From assembly GCA_905250115.1 (NCBI GenBank), contig CAJNOI010000224.1:62001-126000 (forward strand): 64,000 nucleotides of DNA, read 5' to 3'. This DNA comes from Adineta steineri (lineage: Eukaryota > Rotifera > Eurotatoria > Adinetida > Adinetidae). The notes below the pieces were generated by a model that worked only from the letters and a program-made list of their open reading frames with translations, did not search any database and was not told where the DNA came from. Every line of letters begins with the position of its first letter. Position 1 is the stretch's first letter. A program made the position numbers and the translations under genes. Positions 11,901 through 24,455 of this stretch are shown one piece after another.

Positions 11901-14900
11901 AATGAAAGAAATTTAAAAATTCTATTAAATTTTAATAAAAAGCAGAAATTTGTTTCTAAAAAATTCTATTTTGTTTTAGCGTTAACTATTGCTGCTGATA
12001 AAGGTCATCATAAATTTGTTGAATTACTTCTTCTTTATGGTGCCACTATTGATGTTCGAAATAAAAAAGGTGCCACACCATTATGGCTTGCTTGTAATAA
12101 TGGTCATTTGGAAGTTGTACAATTACTTGTAACACGTTTTGCTGATCCAGATTCCAGTGATTCTCGAAAAGTGTCTTGTCTAATGGCTGCCTTTCGTAAA
12201 GGACATAATAAAGTTGTCAAATATTTAGTTCGTCAAGTTCGACAATTTCCATCAGATGCAGATTGTCGTCGTTTAATCAGTACAATAACTGATAAAGTAA
12301 AATCTAACTATTTTTTGCAAATCTTTCATCAAAATTGTTTTGTAATTTTTAGGATTTATTAAAAAAATGTCAAACATGTATGGATCAAATCATATCAGCT
12401 AAAGAACGTCAAGCTGCTGAAGCAAATAAAGCTGCAAATAGTTTATTGAAAGAAATTGATTTAGAAAAATCACGTGAAGAAACTCGAAAAGTTGCTGCTG
12501 CAAAAAAACGTGAAAAACGTAAAGCAAAAAAGAAAGGTAAACAAAAATCAACAACAAAAACTGATGATGATCAACAACAACAAGACATCGATGATATTGA
12601 AGAAGAACATCATGAAAATGAAGAACCAATGGAACAAGAAATTGTTCCATTATCAACAACAACAACAACAACTCTTATTGTTGATGATGATCTTCGACTA
12701 AAAATGATTAAAACAGATAACGAGCAACCAATAATAAAACCTCCTACACCTGAACAACCACCACCGCCACCACCATCACCTCCTCCGCCTCCTCCACCAC
12801 CACAACAACCACCAACAACAACAATATCAAAACAAACTACAAATACTAATAATAAAAAGAAAACAAATACAATGACACGTAAAATTGAACGTCATCAAGA
12901 AAATCTTGCATCAAAAAATAAACAACAGGATACATCTTCAACAGCTAGTGGAATAACTCTGCCTCCGGTTGACGATGGATGGCAAGAAGTTATTGGTAAA
13001 CAGAAAAAAATAACTATACCACATGAACAATATTCACGTATTATTGGACGAAGTGGATCTAATTTAAATGTCTTACGAGAAGTAACTGGTGCATCAATTG
13101 ATGTTGAAAATAAACGAGCAATTGGTGATAAAACAATATTAATTAAGTATGTTTCTTTTTCTGAATTTTGTTTGTTTTTTTTAATAATTTATTTAACAGA
13201 GGTAATGGTGATTCAATAAAACATGCTTATCAATTAATAATGGCATTATTAAAAAATTCGGAGTCAGAATTAATGAATCTCTTACCATCAAGTAATGAAA
13301 CTAAAACAAAATCAAGATCAACAACAATTACATCTAATACTAATGATAGTAATGATGAAATAAATAAAATACAAAGACTAAATAGTACAAATTATGGATC
13401 GAGACCTCAAACTACTGGTAAATAAATTATTTGTTTCTTTTTTGTCAGTTTTTGATAAATTTAAATCTTTTTTTTTGTCTTTTAGAATCATCAATATCAG
13501 ATACGTATGTAACAACTCCACCAGCGAAATTAACACCAAATAGTACTCGTTCATCAAGTAAAAAAGTAGGAATAACAAATTCGACGAATAGTTCTGGTCG
13601 TTCGACGTCATCTTCATCATCTACTATAAAGAATTCTCAACCATTAACAGCAACTGGTGCAACATGGGTAAATTCTAATCGATCAAATCGTGGTACAACA
13701 TCATCATCAACAACGGCGACAACAGCAACAACAACAACTAATTCTATACCTTCAATAACATCTAATTCAACAACAGTATGGAATCATCAACAATCATCAT
13801 CTAAACCTACTTCAATTCATAATAAAACATCCAACTCAAATCATTATTCGACAAATCAATCGAATATTCCATCATCATATCATTATTCATATTCAAATAC
13901 AAATTCATCGAATAATCACAATCATTATGGACATTCAAATAAACATTATTCAACAAATTATCATCAAAAAAATGAACATACAACACCATTAGAAACGACA
14001 ACAACAACAACAACAACTATTCAGCCATCATCAGTTCCTATGCTTCCATCTCAACCAGGTCATCGAATACCAATCTCACCACCTCCAACAACAGAAACAA
14101 TCTCACCACCAGCACCAACATCATCATCATCCTTGCTTGTTGTTTCGTCATCTGCTACACCTACTCCGACTAATGTAACAACCACTGGAGAATATAATCC
14201 ATTTGCTTCAAATATTTTAACAACATCAATTGTTGATGTATTAACTAAAACTAAAGAACCAATAACATCTATTGATGAATCAAATTCACTTTCAACAACA
14301 AAAATGAATTTTGCTAATGCTGCAAAAATGAATGTAACAACAAAATTATCTCATCATGAACCTATTGTTATTACAATGGATGAACCATTATCACCAACAC
14401 CACCATTACCAGATCCAAAGATTGCACCTGGCTATCGTGGCCCAGCAAGTGCAGGTACAACACCAGTACATCATCATCAACAACAACAGCAACAAATGAT
14501 TCGTACAACAAATTATGATTCACTTTCTCCAACATCACAATTAAGTCGTGCACCTGGTGCTAATAGACATCAACAATCTATATCACCATCCATGAATAAA
14601 GTACGTCTTGATCGTAATGGTCAAACAGGTTCATCAACAACATCATCAACATCCTCATCGCCATCATCAATAAAACAACAAACAAATCAATTTATTCCAC
14701 CACAACAATTATTTACTTCATTAGATCAACAACAACAACAACAACAAAAACCATTTGGACCTATTGGATCACATCGTGCACCAGTACAAACATCAAATGA
14801 TGGAATATACAATGAAAATTCTCTTCAAATGCGAACAAAATTTAATCGAACATTATCTGCAAATAATACTCCAGTATATCAACAAGTAACACCACCAGCA

Positions 14901-16064
14901 ATGATGCTTAATAATCCAGCGTATGCAAATATGTCACGTAGTAGATCGAATCTCAATCCAAGTGCACCAGAATTTAATCATGGTAATCGTATGCCACCAC
15001 CACCATTTATGCCAACGCCACCACAAGCGCCTATTTCGAATGGACCATTATCTGCAAATATCATGAATATTGCTCGTATGATGGAACAAAAACAGCAACA
15101 GCAATTATATACAAATAATAACAATGTTCCAGTGCATCCACCACCGCCGCCACCACCACCATCCCAGCTTCCACCTCCACAACCGATGGTATCACCACAA
15201 GTAATGCCTTCTCCACGTCCACTTCAACAAGCGGACATGGAAGCAATGCAGCAACATGTACAAAATCAAGTTTTACATTTTTGGCGTTTACATGCTAATC
15301 CACAACAACTTGTACCTCCACCACAATTGCCAACAACATTACAAATAGCTAATATATTAGCATCAAAAGGACAATTACCACAAGATCCAAATCAAGCAGC
15401 GGCACTTGTTGCTGCTTATTACTATACAAATTTTATATCACGAACGCAACAGCAACAACAACAACAGCCGCAGCAGCAACCAAATAATATTCCAGTATCG
15501 TCTAATGTAAATAAAAATGTTTATGAGACGATTAATACACCACAACAAGCCACTTCAAACAGTGATGATATACCACTAACTGCAGGTAAATATAAGCTAT
15601 CTAAATATTTATTGATAATCAAAATGAAACTCTTTTTCTTTTATTAATATATTAGTTGATCCGATCAATGGACAAATTCAACCACAGGTGATTATTGATC
15701 CGAATGTTATCATTACCAATAGTAATCATTCAACCGGTCCTTCTTCCTCATCATCATCATCTACAACTGTCGATCATAAAATGGTGCCAGCTGCAATCGG
15801 CAGTGAGCGTAAACGTCATATACCTGTATCAACCACTATTGGTTCTATGCCAATTGGTAGTACTGGAGATTGGTCTTCCGTTTCAAAACGTAAACTAAAT
15901 ATCGAATTCATTTATTGATTTATTTTTACAAATCTTCACTTCTTCTAGAACCATATCCAATCGATCCATATATGCAACAACAACAGCAGCAGCAACAACA
16001 GCAACAACAAGTTCCACTATCATCTAATTATCAGCAACAATCGACTCGCGATTATACACGATAA
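5905..16064 (+). CDS. ANKHD1: MASK/ANKHD1/ANKRD17 orthologue: ankyrin-repeat and KH-domain protein
   Basis: I reconstruct 29 exons: 5905-6126, 6196-6560, 6630-6865, 6924-7033, 7090-7170, 7224-7317, 7383-7430, 7765-7974, 8036-8083, 8132-8176, 8240-8425, 8486-8644, 8703-8830, 8890-9046, 9104-9250, 9306-9446, 9600-10439, 10542-10982, 11042-11227, 11281-11359, 11412-11436, 11487-11703, 11769-11858, 11980-12296, 12353-13146, 13200-13417, 13486-15585, 15656-15889, 15949-16064. They sum to 8034 nt (2677 residues) in one frame. Order: acidic N-terminus; a LAAILEATGI...VVRLLTSSV segment typical of ANKHD1; about 14-15 ankyrin repeats (residues ~196-680); a low-complexity linker; exactly 10 further ankyrin repeats (~1175-1505); a Lys/Glu-rich coiled stretch; a KH domain (~1742-1810, with IIGRSGSN as the GxxG loop); and a long Ser/Thr/Gln/Pro-rich tail. 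In animals this cytoplasmic scaffold acts in Hippo/Yorkie and receptor tyrosine kinase signalling and binds RNA through KH. Exon 21 is only 25 nt. Confidence 0.9.
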
Positions 16065-16569
16065 AAAAAAAGAAATCTTTCTATTGGATTGAGAATAAAA
16101 TGCATAGATTTGTCTCTTATTATCTAAAGATTTTGTTTGTTTGTTTTTTATTCATACACTCTTCATAACTATGTGTGACACATTGTCTCGCTCTCTTGTG
16201 TTGCTTGTGCGTGTGTGTTTTTCTCTCTCTCTCTCTACACATCAGTTTCATTTTTCTTTTTCGCTAACCGATCGTTTACTTTTGTTTTTTTTTTTCGTTT
16301 TTCCCAATTTTACTAGCTCTTTATTCTTCAGACATTTTTCCCGATTGTTAAAGCAATGGGTTTTCTCCCATGTGCCATTCGATTCAGTTCTCTTCGTGTT
16401 GAAGATGATATAGAAACAAGTTTCTCTCGCGTTTTTCTTTTTGTGTCATCTCTTTTTTTTTCGATATACATACAAATACATATACAGAAAGAAAAAAAAC
16501 AAGAATTTTTTTATTTATACAAAAAGAAAAAAAACAGGTAAGAATAGAATGCAAAATCTTCTTCTTTAG
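16065..16569. other. MASK 3' UTR and intergenic pyrimidine-rich stretch
   Basis: No gene is seen. The sequence after the MASK stop is rich in T and CT runs. A T-rich stretch ending in CTTCTTCTTTAG sits immediately before the ATG of the next gene, which resembles a 3' splice site. Open frames at 16141-16541 are low-complexity and chance. Confidence 0.45.
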
Positions 16570-16983
16570 ATGACTGATGGTTGTTTAAATTGTCGTTTAC
16601 TTCTATCATTTATTTGTCTATTAACTTTTCTTATATCAATAACACTTAAAATTAATCAAACATGGTTACATATTTCATGGTTTTTAATATTTATACCAGT
16701 ATGGATATTTAATTTTATATCATTATGTATAATTATATATTTAATTATAATTAAAAGATGGATAAGAACGAAAGATAAATGTTTAGAAATTATTTATTAT
16801 ATTATGAGTTTATTCTCATCATGTGCATTTGAAATTTTATTATGTATGAAATTCGAATATAAACAAGATATGCCATATTGGATTGTATTTTTACCATTAT
16901 GGATATTTATCTTTTTGATTTTTAATATTATTCTACAACAAATGTATCGAACATGTCAGACAACAACGGAAAAAACTTTGTAA
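16570..16983 (+). CDS. TMEM60-like four-helix membrane protein
   Basis: Single-exon frame of 137 residues. Four hydrophobic segments lie at about residues 8-27, 34-60, 70-90 and 103-124, separated by short polar loops. The segment WFLIFIPVWIFNF and the later VFLPLWIFIF match the repeated IPVWIF/IPLW signature I associate with TMEM60 and the TMEM185 family, and the length fits TMEM60. Molecular function is not established for the family. A 3' splice-site-like TTTAG directly precedes the ATG. The gene lies about 500 bp after MASK on the same strand. The homology assignment rests on recall of the motif, without an alignment. Confidence 0.65.
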   Translation: MTDGCLNCRLLLSFICLLTFLISITLKINQTWLHISWFLIFIPVWIFNFISLCIIIYLIIIKRWIRTKDKCLEIIYYIMSLFSSCAFEILLCMKFEYKQDMPYWIVFLPLWIFIFLIFNIILQQMYRTCQTTTEKTL

Positions 16984-17378
16984 AACAATCGAGAATGTTT
17001 GCCTATCTGTGTATTATATTTTTCAATAAAACTAATATTTCTCAACAAGCATAATTTTGTAAATGATACTAATCAATTCCACTTAAATACAATAGAAATA
17101 ACACAAACAATAACTATGTTTTTCTCTCTGCACAATACAAGAAATTCTTATCTTTATTATTATATACTAAAGAGAAGCTTTTCTATGTATTCTCTATAGT
17201 AAGTATAACACTATTGCTGTAAATATTGTTAATATTTTCTATCTAGAAACAACACAATGTTATCAAGTCTTTCATCTGTCATATCTCTTGATATAGTTTG
17301 ACGTTTTTCTTTCTGACAAAACAATAATATTCTTTTAGAAACTATTTACTCTGTTAGTTTATACTTGTCTGACATAGA

Positions 17379-17984
17379 ATGCCACTAGGTTTTTATCTTG
17401 AAACTCCACAAGGACGTCGGAAATCAGTGACGTTACCTACTAATTTTGGTTTAGATGATTTTCGACATTTAATCGAAAAAAAAGTTGGAAATCCTGAACA
17501 TTATGATTATTCTCTTGGTGATGTTATTTTTCGTACATGGGATGAAGAATCTTTCAATCGACAACGGAGTGCTATTCATGATGATATTACTCTTATAATA
17601 CAATATCCACCTGTTGGATCTAATAGCCCACCTTGGCGACAAGCATCATTCGGTTTATGTCTTGAAGGTGTTTGTTTAAATGCACAATGTCAAGCTTTCG
17701 AACATAAAGTTATTAAAAATCAAGGTATTGGAAAATTTAATATTATCAATAATTCAATTATAATCACATCAGAATGTCCATTATGTAATATATCTATTCA
17801 ACCGACGGTTTGTGCTTTTTATCAATGTTCATGGAAAGTATCCGGTGTGAAATTGGATGAATCAAATAAAATGTTATCATCTACAAAAGCTATTGATTGG
17901 CAAACTACAACACATGATTACTATCGATGGGAAGATAATTTAACATCATGGACACAATTAACTATTGAAACTAGAATAATGTAA
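17379..17984 (+). CDS. Protein with ubiquitin-like N-terminus and Cys-rich C-terminal domain
   Basis: Intronless frame of 201 residues. Residues ~1-75 have the spacing of a ubiquitin-like or PB1-like fold: short strands, then a helix around LDDFRHLIEKKVGN, then a DVIFRTWDEESF stretch and ITLIIQYPP. Residues ~88-155 carry GLCLEGVCLNAQC, ECPLC and a Cys-containing AFYQCSWKVSG segment, giving seven cysteines arranged as in a zinc-binding domain. I do not recognise a named family. The paired architecture suggests a role in ubiquitin-type signalling, but that is inference. TGACATAG lies one base before the start codon, a 3' splice-site-like context similar to the two genes upstream. The 395 bp before it (16984-17378) contain only AT-rich sequence. 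Confidence 0.6.
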   Translation: MPLGFYLETPQGRRKSVTLPTNFGLDDFRHLIEKKVGNPEHYDYSLGDVIFRTWDEESFNRQRSAIHDDITLIIQYPPVGSNSPPWRQASFGLCLEGVCLNAQCQAFEHKVIKNQGIGKFNIINNSIIITSECPLCNISIQPTVCAFYQCSWKVSGVKLDESNKMLSSTKAIDWQTTTHDYYRWEDNLTSWTQLTIETRIM

Positions 17985-18211
17985 TACTTATTATTATAAA
18001 CATATCTATGTCATGAAAATATATAGTCAATTTTTTAATGCTTTGTTGTATGTTTAAATAATTCTCATTTAAATATACTTCTTATACCTTTTATTAACTG
18101 GGATCAAAAATGATAAATATTGTTTTTATATCGATATTAATAAATAAAAATCATTTATTCTTAAATAAGATTATCAATTTTATTGTTCAATACATAACAA
18201 TAATTCATAGA

Positions 18212-18823
18212 TTAGAAGTTACTTGTAGGATAGTCACATAATGGACCAGTCCATTCAGCAGTACATATGCATTTGACACCTTCGCTTGAATTTGGTACAC
18301 AACTTCCACCATTCTCACAAATTTCAAAGGCGCATTGATTTATATCTTTCAAATAATGTAAAATAATTTTTCATCAGAAAGAAAAAATCAAAATTATACC
18401 GTTAACTGCTTCGCAAAACATTCCTTTAAAATTTGGAGGACAAGCACATTTGAAGGCACTACCTAATACTATTGAACATGTTCCTCCATTGTAGCATGGA
18501 TTAATCGGACAGGCATTATTTAATTTTTCAAATGAATTCTTTGCACTTTTTCTGACAATCGCAAAGGATCCACTCTCAATGTCGTCACATCGAATTCCTG
18601 TAAAACCTGATCGACATAGACATCTGAAATCATTGTTTGATGTTATTACACATGTTCCTCCATTATTGCATAAATTTGAATTAGCAGAACAAAAATCTAT
18701 TAAACAAATATCTAATTAAAAAAATACGGTTTCATTCAATGATGACTTACTTCGCATATCTTGACCATTAACGTTTATATAACAAATAGAAACCATAATA
18801 ACAATAATAGAAATCGAATGCAT
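18212..18823 (-). CDS. Small secreted protein with three EGF-like modules
   Basis: The splice model is complement(18212..18345, about 18400..18696, 18751..18823). The middle exon boundary is good to about one base, and the frame closes at 167 residues. Exon 1 encodes a 20-residue signal peptide (MHSISIIVIMVSICYINVNG). Three EGF modules follow. Module 1 runs from FCSANSNLC through NNGGTC to CLC and GIRC, module 2 from CPINPCYNGGTC to FKGMFC, and module 3 from INQCAFEIC through ENGGSC to CICTAEWTGPLC. No transmembrane helix or anchor follows, so the product should be secreted. The gap from 17985 to 18211 holds only AT-rich 3' flank shared with the convergent Ubl/Cys-rich gene. Confidence 0.7.
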
Positions 18824-19384
18824 GTTTTTTATTATTATTTTCAATTGTAATCAAGCTCTTTTTATCATTGTCGTATATATAGTTATTTTGGGATTAAACA
18901 GTACGGAAGTGCTTAACGTCACTCAAATATATTTTCGTCTTATATTACATTTCTGTCAGACCATTTTACTATAATTTTAACTTAAATTTAAAGTAAATTT
19001 TTATAATCCATACGAAAACAAGACTATAACAATAGTTACTATCTCTTATGTTTTCATAAGTATCTATGATTCTTGGTAAAATGAATAAGAGATAGATATA
19101 AACAAAATAAAATTGATTTTGATACATCTTGTAAAATATGAAAATAATGTATTTACTCAACAAAAAAGTAATGCTTTTTATTATTGCTCACTGATTCATC
19201 GTATCACAGAAAGAAAAAAAAATGACTCAATATTTCTTCAGCATAGAATGATTTAAATAGTATTGTAATAACTCATTTATTAGTTTATTCTTATTTTTCG
19301 TCGATTCACAAGATATACATAGTCAATTATTTTAACAAATATTCATTAGAATTACTTGCTTATAAATCTAAATATTGAATAATA
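18824..19384. other. Intergenic, divergent promoter region
   Basis: AT-rich sequence between the divergent EGF-protein gene (-) and the three-exon gene starting at 19385 (+). A TATATATAGTTA stretch near 18872, about 50 bp upstream of the EGF-gene start, could be a core promoter element. Nothing else is recognised. Confidence 0.35.
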
Positions 19385-20103
19385 ATGGATACAGCCATTC
19401 AAACTGTCTCAAAATCTGAAATCAATTTCCTAGATTTGTTACTAATCGAGAGAGATACATGTATAAATAAAACACAAATAAAACGTGTTGAACTTAATCA
19501 AAAAGATAACGATGTGATTGATTTTGATACAGCGATTATATTAATTGGTCGATTTAGTAATAATAATAAAGTACGAGATAGAGTAATTTGAGTAGTCTTT
19601 TTTTCTATTGAGTATTCTTTTAGCAAATACAATACTATTTCAATCATAGTCATTCTTCGTATAATCAGTATAATGATTTATCTCGTACATCTGATTATAA
19701 ATGTCATATACATTCTGATAAACAACGACAAATAAATGTTGTTGATCAAATGATTGCTCAATCATATATTCCTTATTCTCTATTACCAAAACATTTCAAG
19801 CCACAACAGTCATATTTAGTAAATAATTTTTACTATGAATCATATACAAAGAATTGTTATAATTCACATTTTTATCGACGATTTCAACATTGTTCATATG
19901 TTATTAGTAAACGGAATAATCCTTATCTATATTCGAATCAACAACGTGGAAGATATCGGTAAATAACAAAAACATGCGTTTTTTTTTGTTCAATTTTGAA
20001 TTTCTTAAGAAGTTGTAGACAAAATGATAATAGTTGCATTCTTGACAATCATCGGACAAATACGTTCGTACAAGATAGATATCAATTATTAATGGATAAA
20101 TAA
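19385..20103 (+). CDS. Unrecognised three-exon protein
   Basis: The splice model is 19385..19570, 19624..19958, 20010..20103, totalling 615 nt (204 residues) with all junctions GT...AG and in frame. Exon 1 is acidic (INFLDLLLIERD). Exons 2 and 3 are rich in Tyr, Asn, His, Ser and Gln with scattered cysteines (DYKCHIH, KNCYNSH, FQHCSY, RSCRQND). There is no signal peptide, membrane segment or domain that I recognise. The consistent closure over three exons supports a real gene. It is the last intact gene before the repeat-rich region. Confidence 0.5.
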
Positions 20104-20678
20104 GCGAATACAAGAATCTTATGCCACATTTTCTTTGTATATTTATTTGTTTTTTTCTGTTATTTTTCTATTTGAAAAAGAAAATGTATAAATTGAGAAT
20201 ACTGATTCGGAATGAATTTTACACTATGTCCATATCGAATGTGTTGATTGTGCAATCAAAAATAGATGAAAGTCTTTTGCTAATTATCAACACCTTCTTT
20301 TATAACAAAAGGAGATTAGAAAACGACATCTCTACGACAAACTGTTACTGGAGTCTCAGTAGTATATAGCTAGATACTGCTAAAATTTCGAACATAAAAA
20401 ACTCGTTACCCCTTATACTATACCATCTATCCTGTTTTATTCATTTCAAATATTTGATGCTAAGACATATTCTCTTGTACTTAACAGAATAATAAAAGAA
20501 ACAAGTATATCTGGATAATATTCAGTCTTATAATAATGATGATAAGTTTTATAAGAAGACAAAGTGCATAGATTCAATTTTTGGTATGTTTTACTACGAG
20601 AAACTTGTATCATATCTAAAAAAATAACTCGTCTTGAGATATTTAGGAAAAGGGCACCACCAACGGATAATTGTGGGT
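20104..20678. other. Intergenic sequence up to the scaffold gap
   Basis: AT-rich sequence with no gene recognised. The last bases before the gap read GATAATTGTGGGT. The junction is artificial because of the run of N, so continuity with the following sequence is not certain. Confidence 0.4.
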
Positions 20679-20778
20679 NNNNNNNNNNNNNNNNNNNNNN
20701 NNNNNNNNNNNNNNNNNNNNNNNNNNNNNNNNNNNNNNNNNNNNNNNNNNNNNNNNNNNNNNNNNNNNNNNNNNNNNN
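20679..20778. other. Assembly gap of exactly 100 N
   Basis: The run of N is 100 long, the usual placeholder for a gap of unknown size. Sequence on the right corresponds to the interior or start of repeat A, so the gap probably coincides with a collapsed or unassembled repeat. Any feature spanning it is unsafe. Confidence 0.95.
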
Positions 20779-23700
20779 GTATGTCTATCAAGAGCTACAT
20801 CTCCACCTGCTCTTTTATATGAATCCACTGCGTAGTAATAGAATATATTTATCATCTATATGTGTTTGTTATTCTTTTCTTCATTTTTGCCTTCTCTTTT
20901 AGTAATTTCTATAGAAATCAAGAAAAAAAATTTAACAAATATTCGTTTAACTAAATATTTGAAATAATGAACGTCGTTATTTAAACATAGAATAGTATTC
21001 GTTCAATTGATTTATCAAAATATTTTCTATATTTTTCTTGTTTATTTAAGAAAATAAATGAAATTGAATAGAACGTTTATGTAATGGTTGATTATATTAA
21101 TAAAAATATTTGATCTATCACTATCACCATGAACTTTAATGTCACAAACTCCATATGAAGATTTTTAATGTTTAATTTATTCGATAAGAAATAGTAAACA
21201 ACTGTTGATAGTTAATCGTTTGAAGACGCGTGTATATTGTCTTTATTGTCTATTTGACATTGATATTAAAAGAAAACTGTTATTTTCTAACGAGTTTTTC
21301 GATATTTCGATATGAAACTAAATCGAACGAGCATAAATCAATGATAAGAATGATCAATATATTTGATATAAGTTTGAAGAATATTTTCAAATAGAAGAAA
21401 AGCAAAATAAAAATATTAAATCTTAGACAAAAAATTTCTTCGATTGTTCCTCTTCGATATTTCCATTTAAATATAATTCCTATTGATAACTATACTGAAA
21501 ATATGAAAGTATTTATTAGTTCTTTTTATATAGTTATTTCTGAATAGATTTATCAAGGATAAGAAAAATAACGACTAATAGAGAACGTAAGAAAAAAAAC
21601 ATTTCGTTCCAAATATCGTTATTTAGACAACGAAGAAAATATAGAAATTGGGTGTAATCGATTGTTTTCAAGCGAAAATTCTTTTTTTTATTGATTCTTA
21701 AAGATTTACATACTTTTTTAGTGAAATTTTCATTAAAAAGAATTAATTTATATTCTTTTCTTTTAACATAAAATAATAATAATAAGAAAGTTTAACATAA
21801 AATAATAATAATAAGAAAGTTAAATGAACTGAATAGATATTTTACAATAAGAAAACATTTTTAAGTAGCAAGTTCTAATTAAAAATCTCTTTCTAAATCA
21901 ATATACGTATAAATTGAAAAATTCTTATATTGTTTTATGAAAAACTTTTCATTTCAGTGTTAATATATTGTACAATATTATATTTAAGGAAAATATGTTT
22001 CAATTTTTCTGATTCCTACTATCAAATTATCGAACGTAAGAGAGATCTTTTTAAGAATCCAAATTAACAATTTGAGACTAAATCATATTAGTTAATGCTC
22101 AATACATTAAATGCTGATTTTTTTTTATCAGATTTTTGGTCTGAATCTTTAATCTTGTTTGTGTAATAAGAAATTTCTTCGTTGATTACTATTGACATTA
22201 GTTTAAAAAAGTTATTTCATGTACTTAAAATCAGTGATTAATCGTCAATGATTTTCTTCTTCATTTTTAACGATAAACTATGAGATTATTTATACATGAA
22301 CTTTTATTTTACTGTTAAATTTTGAAGGTCTTATTACTGGTTTAATTTATTGATCAATGTTTTCATTACAAAATTGAAAGTTCACATTAATTTCTACATA
22401 GAAATTATGTAACTAAATCGTTAAATAAGAACTCTACATACAATTTGATATAATGAGAAAAAAATAAATACGAAAAAAAGATTAAAAAATTCTCTAAAAT
22501 CGATGATTTGTATTTGTTTATTTCTGAAAGGCTTCTATGCTTATTTATTAACGCTCATTAATTAAAAATCTTGAAAAAGGAATGAAAGAAACATAAGTGA
22601 GAAGTGGAGTTATAGATTAATATAGAATCATCTAAAATAAATTATGCGTTGTTGCAAAGAAACGCTTTGAAACGAATGATTGTGATGACGACACTTATAG
22701 TACGATCATTTCTGGAATTATCTAATATCGTTTATGACAAAACTAATCTTTTTTTGTTTTAAATATCTGTCATTATATTTCACTTTTCAATTTATAAATT
22801 CTTAAGTAATTAGTTTGTAGTTCATCAATGATTACTAAAATCAATGATTACTAAAATCAATGATTGAACACGTTTTCATGACATAAGAATGTGACTATGA
22901 AACTTGTCGAAGATTTTTATAGGATTTATTTTCTAATGGTGATAATATGAGCAATAGTTGAATAGAATGATTAATATTTCAGTTCAATCTGTAATATCTT
23001 AAGAGAATTAGAAATTAATAAATCTTACGTAATATTTCGTGTAATACTAATAATTTTTTTTATTTATTTTATTTACGTACAAATTTGAATAACTTTTTTA
23101 CTGTCTTTTATGACTTGTATCATTATATGTCGAGTCGAGGTTATTTTTCATTTGGCAGAACAGGAATTGTAGGATTGACTGTAGATATAATCTATCAACA
23201 AATAATTAATTAGAAATATTTTCTTCAAGTATATATTAAAAATAAATAATCATTTCTTTGTCTTTGATTTCTATATAATATAAGAAGGTCGACATATGTG
23301 CGAGATAAAACCAATATTGATTTTATTTTGAAAGAAAAAAAGATATTATAAAAATGATGCGTTTGAAATGAAAAAGACGAATTTAATACTAAAATAGATC
23401 CTTTCAAATAGATCATATTCTCATTTATTTTTACTCATACTTGTTTTTTTATTATAAAACTTAGATAAACAAGCGTTTAGAATAAAAATTTGAAATAAAT
23501 AAGTATCATTATCTCTTTTTATTTTGATGATAACTTAACAATTCTTAGAATATAAGGCTAAGATTTCTTTGCTGTATCATTTATTAAATTAGTTTCATGT
23601 CAAAAAATAACTCACACTTATTATTTTATCTTTCTTGAAGTTAAAAAATCTTTAACTATGTTATACAATTACCGATCATTTGTAATAGATCACTGAATTG

Positions 23701-24455
23701 CACATGATTTTGATCATAAAGAAGAGCGGTGTCGCTGGACAAATCATCGGGAATCGAAATAGTTAAAAAATCTAAGATAATTGATTCTATATTGCAAAAT
23801 AAATGAACAAAGATTTTGATTGTATTTCAAAATTGACTTGATTTTTCTTTCATAAATAAAATCGATAAAAAAAACATTATTTTTCTCTTTTCTTCTCATG
23901 ACTTATCTATTCGTCTTGGTTCTCTTAACCACATGTCATTTTTAGTAAGAGCGATCAACGACGATATTAAAGAATAAACGTAAAGAAGAATGGCCTTATA
24001 GATGATTGTTTGACAGAACAAGAAAAAAATGATAATTGTAAGCTTTAGAAATATTTTTTTGTCGTTACGAACAAAATAACAAAACGCAGCCACGTGGAAA
24101 AAAACGTGTCTCTTAGAATATTTTCAAATATCGAAATAAAACGACTTTTACGTATCGAACCGTGTTCTAATCTTATCTTAAGATTTCGATTAACAACTGT
24201 AAAGAATGAAATATTTATGGTGTGATATTTGAGCAACGAAGAAGAAAGTTAAGTTTATTCTGATAAAGAAAACATTTCATTTCAAACTGATATTAATATA
24301 AAATAAGATAAAGAAGAATTTGCTTATTATAATTTTATCTCATTTTTGAATAAGTATTTAAACATTTTGAGAGAATCAAATTCTTTTTATTCAACATTTT
24401 ACTTTATATTTGGAGACTTTTAGAGTAAAATACTTTAATTATTCTCATTTAAAAA
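20779..24455 (+). repeat. Direct repeat A, copy 1 (about 3.7 kb)
   Basis: Colinear with 38031-41775 for its whole length in the same orientation. Examples are the opening TCTATC.AGAGCTACATCT block, the CGTTATTTAAACATAGAATAG block, the TTGTACAATATTATATTTAAG block, and the GTGGAAAAAAACGTGTCTC block near the end. Differences are scattered substitutions and small indels, including a local tandem duplication at about 21763-21820 and a duplicated ATGATTACTAAAATCA unit at about 22830-22860. No coding capacity is conserved between copies. It may be an old segmental duplication or a degenerate non-autonomous element. Confidence 0.85.

Noticed and set aside
12399..14553. Several antisense and alternate-frame open frames over MASK (for example 12399-12671 and 13807-14016 on the minus strand)
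   Set aside because: Shadows of the CAA/ACA/TCA-rich low-complexity coding exons of MASK.
16141..16541. Open frames after MASK
   Set aside because: Made of T- and CT-rich low-complexity sequence; better explained as 3' UTR.
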